This document shows, piece after piece, positions 15,748 through 24,457 of a stretch of DNA of 26,051 nt (positions are counted from its first letter, which is position 1; each line of letters opens with the position of its first letter). The notes beneath the pieces were generated by a model. The model was not told the origin of the DNA and did no database searches. It was given only the letters and a program-made list of their open reading frames with translations. The position numbers were made by a program, and so were the translations under genes. Source of the stretch: Clostridia bacterium (GTDB lineage Bacteria > Bacillota_A > Clostridia > Oscillospirales > Acutalibacteraceae). The stretch spans positions 1-26,051 of the forward strand of contig JAFYOA010000011.1 of NCBI GenBank assembly GCA_017547865.1. Reading direction: 5' to 3'.

Positions 15748-15776
15748 TTGCACCCCTGTGCGCCGGGTGGTATACT
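15748..15776 (+). promoter_or_regulatory. Promoter of the heparinase-SGNH operon
   Basis: TTGCAC (15748-15753) and TATACT (15771-15776) with a 17-base spacer, about 50 bases before the ATG at 15829. The promoter of the second heparinase gene also uses TTGCAC. Confidence 0.75.
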
Positions 15777-15828
15777 GTTGGCAAGAAGAATGCATAACAC
15801 GGCACACAACCGAAAAGGAGGAACTGTT

Positions 15829-17526
15829 ATGTACAAATATTTTAAAAAGCCTTTCCCCATGAACGCCCACACCGAAAAGCTGCTGGTAAAAGTACGTGCC
15901 GCCGCCAATGAATATCTGGGTACGCCCGTTCTTGCTCTGCCGTACTCCAAATTCAAGCTGTTTTTGGAGCAGGGCAGCCGTGTGGAATACGAAGACGAAT
16001 ACATTGCCCACCGCCGCCGCATGAATGTTTTTGCAGTGATGGCCCTGGCCGAGCCGGAAAACGAAACCTGGCTGAGCGAGCTGGAAGATGTGCTGTGGGC
16101 CATTTGCGATGAATACACCTGGGCTCTGCCGGCGCACTTCTTCGGCGGGCCCACCAAGCCGGACACCGCCCCGCTGAACCTGGATCTCTTCCACAATGAG
16201 ACTGCCGGTGCTTTGGCAGAAATTCTCGAGTTGCTTGGCGAACGCCTGCACGAAGAAGTGCGCGGCCGCATTCTTTATGAACTGCGCCGCCGCACCATTG
16301 CTCCCTTCCTTAGAAAAGAACACCGCAACTACGGCAAGAACAACTGGGCTTCTGTTTGCGGCTGCGGTGCCGCCACCGTTGCCATGCGCATTGGCACCAA
16401 AGAAGAAGCCATGGCCGCCATTGCCCATGCCGATGAACTGATGCAGGACTTTTTGGACAGCTACCACGAAGACGGCTGCTGCCTGGAAGGCCCCCTGTAC
16501 TGGAACTACGGCTTCGGCTACTTCTGCTATTACGCCGATATGGTGCGCGACTACACCGGCGGCGTGCACAACTGGTTCACCCTGCCCAAGGTGCGCGCCA
16601 TTGCGGAATTCCGCAACAAGTTCTACCTGCAGAATCAGTTCGTGGTTCCCTTTGCGGATGCCTCTCACGAACTGCTGATGCACATCGGTTTTGCTCACTT
16701 CCTGGCCAAGGAGTACGATTCCATCGCCCTGCCCGGAGAAGAGTTCGAACTGCTCTTCGATGATGACCCCCGCCAGCGCACCATGGAATTCTTCCGCGAC
16801 ATTTACTGGTATGATCCCGACCTGAAGGCCAACCCCCTGCCCGAAAACGCAGCCTATGACCTGAAGGGCGCCCAGTGGTATCTGCGCAAAGAGGGCAATT
16901 TGGTCTTTATGGCCAAGGGAGGCCACAACGACGAACCCCACAACCACAACGACATCGGCAGCTTTGCCCTGTTCGATGACAACAAGTTTGTCTTTGATGA
17001 CCTGGGCTGGCCCCAGTACGATAAGTGGTACTTTACCGATGCCCGCGTGAACTACATCTGCTCCGGGTCCCACGGCCACAACCTGCCCATCATCGGCGAC
17101 AAGAAACAGCTGCTGGGCAAGGAGCGCACCTGCACCATTACCGAGTGGACGGATGACACCTTCGGCCTGGATATTTCTTCTGCCTACGGCCTGGCCGACG
17201 GTACTGTGCACCGCAAGTACACCTTTGTGAACGGCAAGCTGACCATTGCCGATACCTTTACCGGCTGCAAGGACCTGGAACTGAAAGAGCGCTTCGTGAC
17301 CCGTATTCAGCCGGAACAGAACGACACCTCCTTTACCGTTGCCGGCTGGACCGTTTCTGCCGACAAGCCCTGCACCACCGTTCTTTCTACCGAAGATTTT
17401 GAACCCCGCCTGAACTGCTGCAAGCAGCTGAACATGGGCCCGGTGGAAACCGCCATTCTGATGGATCTGGTCTTTGCACCCGATGCGGACGAATGGACCG
17501 TGACCATGACCATTGAAAAGAAATAA
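15829..17526 (+). CDS. Heparinase II/III family protein (putative uronide lyase), 565 residues
   Basis: A polysaccharide-lyase-like enzyme. The N-terminal half is a helical (alpha/alpha) toroid with conserved NNWASVCGCG (171-180) and CLEGPLYWNYGFGY (218-231), as in heparinase II/III and alginate lyases. The C-terminal half is the beta-sandwich heparinase II/III domain with GGHNDEPHNHNDIGSFALFD (364-383), whose HxHxD supplies typical metal or active-site positions. No signal peptide is visible (MYKYFKKPFPMNAHTEK), so it should work in the cytoplasm on imported oligosaccharides. AAAAGGAGG precedes the ATG at 15829. The SGNH esterase follows after 11 bases in the same operon. The true substrate (heparin-type, chondroitin-type, alginate or other uronide) cannot be told from sequence alone. 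Confidence 0.9.
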   Translation: MYKYFKKPFPMNAHTEKLLVKVRAAANEYLGTPVLALPYSKFKLFLEQGSRVEYEDEYIAHRRRMNVFAVMALAEPENETWLSELEDVLWAICDEYTWALPAHFFGGPTKPDTAPLNLDLFHNETAGALAEILELLGERLHEEVRGRILYELRRRTIAPFLRKEHRNYGKNNWASVCGCGAATVAMRIGTKEEAMAAIAHADELMQDFLDSYHEDGCCLEGPLYWNYGFGYFCYYADMVRDYTGGVHNWFTLPKVRAIAEFRNKFYLQNQFVVPFADASHELLMHIGFAHFLAKEYDSIALPGEEFELLFDDDPRQRTMEFFRDIYWYDPDLKANPLPENAAYDLKGAQWYLRKEGNLVFMAKGGHNDEPHNHNDIGSFALFDDNKFVFDDLGWPQYDKWYFTDARVNYICSGSHGHNLPIIGDKKQLLGKERTCTITEWTDDTFGLDISSAYGLADGTVHRKYTFVNGKLTIADTFTGCKDLELKERFVTRIQPEQNDTSFTVAGWTVSADKPCTTVLSTEDFEPRLNCCKQLNMGPVETAILMDLVFAPDADEWTVTMTIEKK

Positions 17527-17537
17527 CGGAGGGTTTT

Positions 17538-18194
17538 ATGGAACTGAAAGGCAAAAAAATCAATTTTCTCGGCGACAGCATTACCGAAGGCCACGGCGCC
17601 AGCTGCGTGGAGAATCGCTTTACCGATATCATTGCCCGCGAAGAAGGCATTGTGATGCGCAACTACGGCATTGGCGGCACCCGCTTCGCCAGGCAGGCCA
17701 AGCCTTCCGATAACCCCCGCTGGGATCTGGATTTCCTCTCCCGCGCCAAAGAGATGGACGAAGATGCCGATGCCGTTGTGATCTTCGGCGGCACCAACGA
17801 CTTTGGCCACGGCGATGCCGAACTGGGCTGCCCCACCGACCGCTGCGACAACACCTTCTACGGTGCCTGCCACCTGCTGTTCAGCGATATCCGCACCCGC
17901 TGGCCCAAGGCAAAAATCCTGGTGCTTACCCCCCTGCACCGCTGCAACGAAGAAAACCCCAAGGGTGACGGCTACAAAGCCCACGACGTTGCCCCGCTGA
18001 AAACCTACGTGGAAATCATCCGGGAAGTAGCGGAATTCTACTCGCTGCCCATCCTCGATTTGTACAAAAACAGCGGCCTGCAGCCCCGCCTGCCCGTGAT
18101 TCAGGAAATGTACATGCCCGACGGCCTGCACCCCAACGATGCCGGCTACCGCGTACTGGCCGAACTGGTCACCAACGCATTGAAGGCGCTGTAA
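17538..18194 (+). CDS. SGNH/GDSL-family hydrolase (putative carbohydrate esterase)
   Basis: A 218-residue cytoplasmic esterase with all SGNH blocks: GDSITEG (12-18, nucleophile S14), the block II glycine in NYGIGGTR (42-49), GGTND (84-88, N87) and DGLHPN (195-200, D195 and H198 completing the triad). Family members remove acetyl or other acyl groups. Its position 11 bases behind a heparinase-like lyase suggests that it deacylates the same saccharide. GGAGGG lies before the ATG at 17538, and no signal peptide is seen. It ends at a strong bidirectional terminator. Confidence 0.93.
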   Translation: MELKGKKINFLGDSITEGHGASCVENRFTDIIAREEGIVMRNYGIGGTRFARQAKPSDNPRWDLDFLSRAKEMDEDADAVVIFGGTNDFGHGDAELGCPTDRCDNTFYGACHLLFSDIRTRWPKAKILVLTPLHRCNEENPKGDGYKAHDVAPLKTYVEIIREVAEFYSLPILDLYKNSGLQPRLPVIQEMYMPDGLHPNDAGYRVLAELVTNALKAL

Positions 18195-18208
18195 CCCCAC
18201 ACAAAGAA

Positions 18209-18242
18209 AAACACCACAGAACCGCCTGGCTCTGTGGTGTTT
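18209..18242. terminator. Bidirectional terminator between the SGNH and MBL genes
   Basis: AAACACCACAGA (18209-18220) pairs perfectly with TCTGTGGTGTTT (18231-18242). T-rich ends on both strands serve the convergent genes. Confidence 0.88.
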
Positions 18243-18246
18243 TATT

Positions 18247-19032
18247 TTACAGCAGTTCGGTATCGCCGTCTTTGGTAATGCGCACGCAAATGGGGCGCTC
18301 CGCGGTGGTTTGGTATGCCAGGCGCTCCATGGCAGGCCGGTCTTCCAAAATTTCCCGGCCGTTGTGAATAAAGCGCAGGTGTTTCGCCTTGCGGCTCACG
18401 GCATAAGCCAGCACATCGTTCACTTTGTGGTGGCCGGTCTCCATCAGCAGCATATCTCAGCCATCGCCCATAAGCGGATCCAGTTCCTCCGGCTTGCCAA
18501 CATCGCCGGAAAAGACGATCTTCTTTCCGTCGGCTTCAATCAGGAAAGAATAGGCATGCCAGCCGTTGCTGCCGTCTTCTCCCAAATGCGTATTGTGCAG
18601 CGCGTGCACACGCACGTTTTCATCTTCGTACAGCAGGCCGTCTGCCACCGGGTATTCCTTTGTTTCAAACCGTAAAGAACGGCCGGCGCCTCCCATTGCC
18701 ACCGCCTTCACCGCGTCCAGCAGCGGTAGTTCCGGGAAGAAAATACGCAGCGCATTGTCCTTCACCATGCATTGCCCATAGCGGCTCACCATTTTATCCA
18801 TAGCAAACAGCAGGTTCGCCATGCCGCCAATGTGATCGATGTGCGGATGCGACACAAACAGCGCCACGGTCTTCATTACATCAATGCCCATGGAAACTGC
18901 CCGATGGGCGCAGTTTTCGCCGGCATCAAACCAATAATTCACGCCGTTTACTTCCAGCACCCAGGAGGAATGATGGCAGGTGGGAATCGGCTCTGTACCG
19001 GCACAGGTACCCAAAAAATGAATTTTCAGCAT
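18247..19032 (-). pseudogene. MBL-fold metallo-hydrolase (RNase Z-like) interrupted by an in-frame TGA
   Basis: A zinc hydrolase of the metallo-beta-lactamase fold. The metal motif HPHIDH (62-67), a second-metal Asp in FSGDVG (D177) and the terminal His pair METGHH are all present, the last beyond the stop. From the ATG at 19032 the frame reads 191 residues to DPLMGDG and meets TGA (18459-18457). It then continues in the same frame as DMLLMETGHHKVNDVLAYAV to a TAA at 18247, giving 261 residues if read through. The stop removes the last metal-ligand region, so the short product should be inactive. Explanations are a nonsense mutation, a base-call error, or recoding. It follows the sialidase-like gene by 4 bases and shares its transcript. 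The distant GGAGG (19045-19049) is its only visible ribosome binding site. Confidence 0.82.
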
Positions 19033-19036
19033 AGGT

Positions 19037-20131
19037 TTATTCTGCCTCCACAAATGTTACAAAGATCGTATTGTCGCTGCCGTATTTTTCACAGCCAAGG
19101 GGCTGCATCCACTCCGCTACGGTGATCACCGCACGGTTTTCGTTCAGTTCCGTTACGCCGAAGTTACCCAGGCGGGCACCGCGTTCCGGGGCAACGATCA
19201 CTTCCGTATGGCGCAGCACGCATAGGGTTTCCGGGTCCACTTCTGCCATAAACAGCGGGGCGCGGTGGCGGAACACGTGGTCGTTGTTCCCGGCTTTGCG
19301 GGTATACACCAGGTGCAGCTTGCCGCCGCAGACCAGCCAGTGCTGCTGGGTATTGTAATTGGGCAGCACATCGCCGGTATCCCATCGCCAAAGCTGGGGT
19401 TCACTGTAATGCAGGCCGTCTTCACTTACAGAAACATACCCGGCATCGTCATTTCGAAGAGTAAGGTAGTATTTGCCCCCAAACTCGCACAGCTGGGGTT
19501 CGTACAGGCCGCGTTCATGCTCATACTGCAGCAGGTTGCCCACTTCCAGCGGGGTCACGGTCTCGCCGTCAAAACTGCAGCGCACCACCACCGTGGCATA
19601 GCGCACCGCCGTGGTCACACGCACGGCCATGGGAACCAGCAGGTCGCCGTTTTCCAGTTCCACCCACTGGCAGCTTTGGGGAAAAGCATCGAAATACCCA
19701 TAGCTTTGCGGCAGCTGCAGCGGGCGAACGGGCGAGAATCGCCCGGTGGCTTCATCGTACACCGTATACCCGCCGCCATGCGGAAAATCATGGGTAGGCT
19801 CGTCGTTGCCCATATAATGCACCATAATGCTGCACAGGTTCAAAAGCTTCCCGGTCTTTTTATGGAGCCGATGAGCGGCATCGCAGCCCACCCAGCAGGC
19901 GCCTTCTTTTTCCGGAAAAGCAAATGCAGGTTCTTCCGCCGGGGCGGTCCAGGTTTTGCCGCCGTCAAAGCTTTTGCATACCTGAATCAAAGAAAAATCA
20001 TCCACGCCATGGCGGTTCAGCCGCTGCATGGTCATCACAAATTCGTTTTCGTTCAGCGCACCCATACGGGCATGCACAAAACAGTTATCGTTATCGTAGG
20101 CACCTTTCATGGTGCGAATATCGATCTTCAT
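19037..20131 (-). CDS. Sialidase/BNR-repeat-like beta-propeller protein
   Basis: A 364-residue soluble protein resembling the six-bladed sialidase superfamily. An Asp-box SFDGGKTW lies at residues 54-61, with degenerate later ones such as CSFDGETVTPLE and VSEDGLHYSEPQLW. Strand-rich sequence runs throughout, with RCSFDG and YEPQLCEFGGKYYLTLRND typical of the blades. There is no signal peptide, unlike secreted sialidases. It may be an intracellular exo-glycosidase or a noncatalytic or lyase-like relative; I cannot place the catalytic Arg triad or Tyr/Glu pair. AAGGAG at 20139-20144 fixes the ATG at 20131. It follows the large heparinase gene after a hairpin and precedes the MBL gene by 4 bases. 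Confidence 0.78.
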   Translation of the reverse strand: MKIDIRTMKGAYDNDNCFVHARMGALNENEFVMTMQRLNRHGVDDFSLIQVCKSFDGGKTWTAPAEEPAFAFPEKEGACWVGCDAAHRLHKKTGKLLNLCSIMVHYMGNDEPTHDFPHGGGYTVYDEATGRFSPVRPLQLPQSYGYFDAFPQSCQWVELENGDLLVPMAVRVTTAVRYATVVVRCSFDGETVTPLEVGNLLQYEHERGLYEPQLCEFGGKYYLTLRNDDAGYVSVSEDGLHYSEPQLWRWDTGDVLPNYNTQQHWLVCGGKLHLVYTRKAGNNDHVFRHRAPLFMAEVDPETLCVLRHTEVIVAPERGARLGNFGVTELNENRAVITVAEWMQPLGCEKYGSDNTIFVTFVEAE

Positions 20132-20146
20132 CGTCGTTCTCCTTGT

Positions 20147-20179
20147 AAAAATGGCAGCGACATACAGGGCCGCTGCCAT
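20147..20179 (-). terminator. Hairpin between the heparinase and sialidase-like genes
   Basis: On the minus strand ATGGCAGCG and CGCTGCCAT form a 9-bp stem, followed by a short T run. It sits within 50 bases before the sialidase-like ATG, and no new promoter is visible. It may only partly terminate or may protect the upstream mRNA end. Confidence 0.7.
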
Positions 20180-20184
20180 GTTTT

Positions 20185-22581
20185 TTACTCGATCGTCCAG
20201 GCACCGTCCGCAAAGGCGGCGGACTTTTCGCCCCAGCACACACGCAGGGTACCCAGGGTAGTCTCTGCCCTCACGCCAAAGTCCTCCGGCACGGGGGCGT
20301 CTTTTTCCAGCACGGCCAAAACGGTCAGCAAGCGGGCTTCGGTCACTTCACCGGTGGTAAAACGCAGGCGCTGCGCCGGCCGCTCGTGGGAATCGATGCC
20401 GTGTTCGCCGTAGGTTACTTCGGCCGGTGTCCAGTTCAGCGGCGCCACGTAAAGATCGTTCTTTTCGCCCAAAATACGCAGACCCTTGCCGGCAGGGGCA
20501 ATCTGCCAATGGCTGTTCAGGGTAAAATGCAGCACCGCGGGCACCGGGCAGGCTGCTTCGTCATCAATAAGGTACACATCTGCACAGGGAGAAACCACAC
20601 GGCGGATGCAGGTGCTGTACACGCCGTCGTCCCACGCACCGGTGGTATCGGTGGCATAGCAGAAGAGACCGTTTTCGTATTTTACATCCAGCAGTTTGGC
20701 GCTGTCATCCGCATGCTGGCGGCCCATCACGCCCTTCACCACGGGCAGCAGCAGGTTGTGCACATCGGCCTGCTGAATGGTCTTGGTCTCCGGATGCGAA
20801 TAATTGGTCACGCCGCGGTCCATCGCCAAAGTTTCAAACTCGGTTTCCAGCACAAAGCTGCCCTTGTCTTCGTGGTAGTGGCCGCTGGTGGCTTCGCCGG
20901 TCACCAGGTGCATATTCACCAGGGCGCTCTTGCCCTTTCGCACAATATGGGTCTGGCCGGTCACGTTCATGGATTCCAGTCCATCCGGCACATAGCGCGC
21001 GGTCTTTTCCAGTTCGTCCGGCGCCATAATCAGGAAATTCATATTGGGAACAGTCCCCTCTTCCTTGCCGTACAGGGCATCGGAGAGGATCTGCCGGTAT
21101 TCTTCTTCGCCGGTCATCTGCCACAAAGAGGCCAGCAGACCGGGAGTGAGGGGGTTATCCATGTGGGCATCGTTGGTGCAGATGGGCGTGGCACCCGGCG
21201 CCTGAATGGAAAGCATCTGCCGGGCAAAGCGGGCGGTGCGCAGTACAGGTTCGGAAACCATATCCTTCATGGGCACACCGCGGAAACGAGCCAGCACATA
21301 CAGCAGCGGCATCACATTGGAGAAGGTATAGTGCCAGTAGCTGGGACCTTCGGAAACACCGCCATCGGGCAGAACATAGGCTTCGATCATATCGAACAGG
21401 TCTTTTTCCGCTTCATCGATGATCGTCTTATAGCGGGGGTATTCGTTCACCACGCCCAAAAGGCCGGTGATACGCCCGCCGGAGAACACAATGCCCTGGT
21501 TCATGGAGCGAATGTATTCATGGCGCTTGAAGTCGGATTCAATGCGGGGCAGGCCCTTCATAATAATGGCATCGCGAATGGCTTTCCGGCCGTATTCGGT
21601 GAGGAAGTGACCGGCCCAATCCAGCACGGCGGTGCAGCCGTGGCAGTACACTTCTTCTGTAAAGGAGCGGTGGTGCCAGATGCAGCCGGGGAACACACCC
21701 ATGATGCTCTCGCACCAATGGGTGCAATGGGCGGCAGAAAGTGCCATGCGCACGGCCATGCGGCTCATCTCCGGGTTTTCATCGATGAGCCCCACAAACG
21801 CCAGGCGTTCCATAGCAGCGCTAGTGTCGTGCTTCTTCATATCCCGGTCCCGCACCCAACGGCGGTCCGGTTTGCCAATGTACGTGCCGATCTCTTTTTC
21901 CGGTTCGATCAGCATGTCTTTTTCCGCCTGGGCGCGCAGCCGGGCAAACATATCGGAAAGGTAGCCTTCTTTCAGCTTGCGGCGCAGGGCCTGCAGTTCT
22001 TCTTCATCAAACCAAATGCCCAGCCGCGGCTTGAACTCGCCGTCTTTCTGCAGCATTTCTTCCCATTCCGCATCGTAGGGGCTTTCTTCCTGCTCCATGG
22101 CGGCCTGCTTTTCTTTATTGGAAAGACCCAGCCAGTGCAGCTGGCAATCCGCCGGGCGGTCGCCCGTCATGGTGAACTGCATCGTCAGCGAAGTCATCCA
22201 TTCGCCGGAAAGAGGCACATCGTATTCGCAGGTGGTATCTTTGCCGGGCATATCGTCGGTCAGCACGCGGGCTTCACCGTCAATCACAGCTTCAATTTTA
22301 ACATGCAGCATCGACGGCATAGCGGCAAACAGGCGCAGAATATCGTAGCCTGCAATGTGCAGCTTGCAATCGCGCTGCATGGTCAGCACAGCGCCGGGGG
22401 TATCCAGGTGAACGGTGGCGGCGTGCCAGCTGTTGTGCACACCTGCCGTGGGCTGGGAATCGCTGCAGGTGAATGTATACAGGCCAAGACGTCCTTTGTC
22501 GCCGGGGCCATCCGGTGTAACCGACACATCGTGAAAAATCTCAAAAATAGCTTCTGCTTTGTTAATCGGTACAATACGCAT
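20185..22581 (-). CDS. Large heparinase II/III family protein, 798 residues
   Basis: A second lyase-like enzyme. Residues 1-155 form a beta-rich, carbohydrate-binding-like domain (e.g. GVHNSWHAATVHLDTPGAVL). Residues about 170-480 are the helical toroid, with conserved VEC-like turns CIWHHRSFTEEVYCHG, RSMNQGIVFSGGR (358-370) and SEGPSYWHYTFSN (410-422). Residues from about 545 form the heparinase II/III beta-sandwich with TSGHYHEDKGSFVLET (565-580; H568, H570, D572). No signal peptide is present, so it is probably cytoplasmic. GGGAGG at 22588-22594 fixes the ATG at 22581. It starts an operon with the sialidase-like and MBL genes. The two lyases differ greatly in length and have only motif-level similarity, so they should act on different bonds. 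Confidence 0.9.
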   Translation of the reverse strand: MRIVPINKAEAIFEIFHDVSVTPDGPGDKGRLGLYTFTCSDSQPTAGVHNSWHAATVHLDTPGAVLTMQRDCKLHIAGYDILRLFAAMPSMLHVKIEAVIDGEARVLTDDMPGKDTTCEYDVPLSGEWMTSLTMQFTMTGDRPADCQLHWLGLSNKEKQAAMEQEESPYDAEWEEMLQKDGEFKPRLGIWFDEEELQALRRKLKEGYLSDMFARLRAQAEKDMLIEPEKEIGTYIGKPDRRWVRDRDMKKHDTSAAMERLAFVGLIDENPEMSRMAVRMALSAAHCTHWCESIMGVFPGCIWHHRSFTEEVYCHGCTAVLDWAGHFLTEYGRKAIRDAIIMKGLPRIESDFKRHEYIRSMNQGIVFSGGRITGLLGVVNEYPRYKTIIDEAEKDLFDMIEAYVLPDGGVSEGPSYWHYTFSNVMPLLYVLARFRGVPMKDMVSEPVLRTARFARQMLSIQAPGATPICTNDAHMDNPLTPGLLASLWQMTGEEEYRQILSDALYGKEEGTVPNMNFLIMAPDELEKTARYVPDGLESMNVTGQTHIVRKGKSALVNMHLVTGEATSGHYHEDKGSFVLETEFETLAMDRGVTNYSHPETKTIQQADVHNLLLPVVKGVMGRQHADDSAKLLDVKYENGLFCYATDTTGAWDDGVYSTCIRRVVSPCADVYLIDDEAACPVPAVLHFTLNSHWQIAPAGKGLRILGEKNDLYVAPLNWTPAEVTYGEHGIDSHERPAQRLRFTTGEVTEARLLTVLAVLEKDAPVPEDFGVRAETTLGTLRVCWGEKSAAFADGAWTIE

Positions 22582-22626
22582 ATTGAATCCTCCCGTTTCG
22601 GGGATAGTGCTTCCCCTTATGGCCTC

Positions 22627-22655
22627 ATTATAACCAAGCCGGGCAGAGCGTGCAA
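22627..22655 (-). promoter_or_regulatory. Promoter of the large heparinase operon
   Basis: TTGCAC (22655-22650) and TATAAT (22632-22627) on the minus strand with a 17-base spacer. Confidence 0.8.
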
Positions 22656-22679
22656 CCTTTTTTAAAAATTTTACAAAAG

Positions 22680-22717
22680 AAAAAACTCCGGCCAGCCGCA
22701 GGTACGGCAAACCGGAG
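22680..22717 (-). terminator. Terminator of the GPH symporter gene
   Basis: On the minus strand CTCCGG and CCGGAG enclose an inner GCCG/CGGC stem, followed by six Ts. It lies 30 bases past the symporter stop and just before the next promoter. Confidence 0.82.
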
Positions 22718-22746
22718 CATTTGCATTTACTATGAGAAAAACCAGC

Positions 22747-24228
22747 TTACTTATTGGCACCGTGGCGGGCTTCCAGTTCGCTGTTCATCTTTTCCATGGT
22801 CTTCTTATCCAGGTTGTAAACCATGCCCAGACCGATCAACTGCACAACGGCGCTGAACAGATACAGACCGGCCACCAGCCAGCACATATTGTAAGAAGTA
22901 GCCGCAGACTGACCGGCGGTGCCGAGATCGGAATTATAACCCAGCCAACCCATGATCAGCAGCACGACAGAGGGGCCAACGCCCTGTGCCAGCTTACGGA
23001 AGAAGGAATGCAGAGAATACACGGTACCTTCTTCGCGCTTGTTGAACTTCCATTCGTTATAATCAATGGCATCGGCCATCAGAGCCCAGGAAACGCAGGT
23101 GTACACACCCATACCCATACCAAACACGACCAGACCGATCAGATACACGACCAGCGCAGCCGTCTTGAAGGGGATGAGGGGGAAGATGATCATAACGATA
23201 CCGCCCGCCAGAGAAACGAGGGTACCAACAACAGAAGCTTCCTTCTTGCCATACTTGTCCACGATCTTCTTGATAAAGGGCATGAAGAAGAACATGGGCA
23301 GGAAACCGACCATCTGCACGATACCGGAGAGAGAAGCCATACCGAAGTAAGTGGCAAACATAATGGTCACGGCGGTGGTGGCGGCGTTCATACCAAGGAA
23401 CATACCCATGGCGGCCATGGTGGCACCCACAGCGGGACGGTTCTTCATGAAGTTGCCGAAAGCATTGATGACGTTGAACTTTTCGCCGCCTTCGCTGGCC
23501 TTTACGGTGTTTTCATCCACACGAATGGTGATCTTCTTGATCATGAACATGAAGCACACAAAGCCCAGAACACCCATAATCAGTGCGGCCCAGAACACGC
23601 GGTCGCCCAGAAGGGTTTCTACCTGCACGCCGGTCTCTTCGTTGATCATAGGAGTGCCGTCGGCGTTGAATTCTTTTTTCCAGATCAGCATGGGCAGGAG
23701 CACGTTGGGCAGAATATTGCCGACCATGGAGCCGATGGAGCGCCAGGTGGACAGCTGCGCACGCTCACCGCCATCTTCGGTAACCAGAGACAGCATGGAG
23801 CCGTAGGGAACGTTGGCTACGGTGTAGAACGCATCCCAAATGATGTAACCCACAATGAAGAGGACAGCCTTTACAACAACAGAAGCATTGGGGAAAGGCA
23901 GGAAGACGGCAGCGCCACCAACCAGCAGGCCGCAGGCACCAACCAAAATATAGGTCTTGAATTTACCCAGTTTGTACTTTCTGTGGTCAGCGTCGATCAT
24001 AGAACCGATCAGCGGATCGTTGATTGCATCCCACACCTGCACAACCAGCAGCAGTGCGGAAAGCAGACCGGTCTCCATCATCATGTAGACCAGCCAGAAG
24101 GTCTGTACAGTGCCCTTCAGAGCAAAGCTCATGTTGCAGCCCAGGTCGCCGGCAGCGTATGCTACTTTATCCAGCATACCGAATTTGCGGTAGCCTTTGG
24201 CATCCAGAGCAACGGGTTTTTTAGCCAT
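22747..24228 (-). CDS. GPH-family glycoside-pentoside-hexuronide:cation symporter
   Basis: A 493-residue, 12-helix membrane importer of the melibiose-carrier type. The family mark DAINDPLIGSMIDADHRKYK in the loop after helix 2, and VPYGSMLSLVTEDGGERAQL, are typical; many helices follow, such as TMAAMGMFLGMNAATTAVTI and ALVVYLIGLVVFGMGMGVY. GPH members carry di- or monosaccharides, often hexuronides, with Na+ or H+. Together with uronide-type lyases and a GH79-like enzyme, import of acidic disaccharides is the likely job. AAGGAGG at 24238-24244 fixes the ATG at 24228. It is transcribed away from the TetR gene, and its promoter carries the shared 29-bp element. Confidence 0.93.
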   Translation of the reverse strand: MAKKPVALDAKGYRKFGMLDKVAYAAGDLGCNMSFALKGTVQTFWLVYMMMETGLLSALLLVVQVWDAINDPLIGSMIDADHRKYKLGKFKTYILVGACGLLVGGAAVFLPFPNASVVVKAVLFIVGYIIWDAFYTVANVPYGSMLSLVTEDGGERAQLSTWRSIGSMVGNILPNVLLPMLIWKKEFNADGTPMINEETGVQVETLLGDRVFWAALIMGVLGFVCFMFMIKKITIRVDENTVKASEGGEKFNVINAFGNFMKNRPAVGATMAAMGMFLGMNAATTAVTIMFATYFGMASLSGIVQMVGFLPMFFFMPFIKKIVDKYGKKEASVVGTLVSLAGGIVMIIFPLIPFKTAALVVYLIGLVVFGMGMGVYTCVSWALMADAIDYNEWKFNKREEGTVYSLHSFFRKLAQGVGPSVVLLIMGWLGYNSDLGTAGQSAATSYNMCWLVAGLYLFSAVVQLIGLGMVYNLDKKTMEKMNSELEARHGANK

Positions 24229-24251
24229 GAATTTTTTCCTCCTTGACATGG

Positions 24252-24261
24252 GTGTATACAC
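24252..24261. promoter_or_regulatory. Palindrome in the symporter leader
   Basis: A perfect 10-bp palindrome GTGTATACAC lies within GGGTG...CACCC, between the promoter and the symporter ribosome binding site. It could be an operator for the neighbouring TetR protein or a leader hairpin. Confidence 0.4.
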
Positions 24262-24282
24262 GTCACCCATTGTAATGGTTTC

Positions 24283-24311
24283 ATTATAGTGCACAACGTT
24301 TGCGGTTTCCA
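24283..24311 (-). promoter_or_regulatory. Promoter of the GPH symporter
   Basis: TATAAT at 24288-24283 on the minus strand with a weak -35 TGGAAA (24311-24306) at 17 bases. The -35 overlaps the shared element by two bases, as expected for an activator-dependent promoter. Confidence 0.65.
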
Positions 24312-24338
24312 GCGCCAAAATGTCTCTTGTGTGACACT
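24310..24338 (-). promoter_or_regulatory. Shared 29-bp upstream element, symporter copy
   Basis: On the minus strand: AGTGTCACAC, six bases, CATTTTG, one base, CGCTG. It ends exactly 21 bases before TATAAT. The GH79-like gene has the same words at the same distance (25086-25114). 24 of 29 bases agree. Confidence 0.7.
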
Positions 24339-24385
24339 TTGTGTAAATCTTTTGATAAATTTTTAATGCATTCCGACAAATCCCG

Positions 24386-24413
24386 TTGTTTTTCTTAAAA
24401 AAAGTGCTATACT
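24386..24413 (+). promoter_or_regulatory. Probable promoter of the TetR gene
   Basis: TTGTTT (24386-24391) and TATACT (24408-24413) with a 16-base spacer, about 45 bases ahead of the ATG. It lacks the shared 29-bp element. Confidence 0.55.
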
Positions 24414-24457
24414 GAATGCAGCAGACGCCCCGAAAATGCGTATATGAGGTAGAGAAT

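Noticed and set aside
15412..15828. Upstream in-frame extension of the first heparinase gene
   Set aside because: It would run through the tRNA-Arg gene, its terminator and the promoter at 15748-15776. The ATG at 15829 has a strong ribosome binding site.
18247..18453. Separate small gene made by restart after the TGA
   Set aside because: The ATG at 18453 has no ribosome binding site, and the sequence is plainly the tail of the MBL-fold protein.
18415..18460. SECIS element after the in-frame TGA of the MBL gene
   Set aside because: Only a short stem with a mismatch and a loop unlike known bacterial SECIS loops is visible, and no sel gene is in the window. Kept only as a possibility in the finding.
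20386..22665. Very long open frame (about 760 codons) on the strand opposite the large heparinase gene
   Set aside because: Its protein is Gly, His, Val and Ala-rich without family motifs, and it mirrors the codon bias of the real gene. The opposite strand has start site, motifs and promoter. The same applies to the long antisense frames over transketolase, the foldase, MATE and the symporter.
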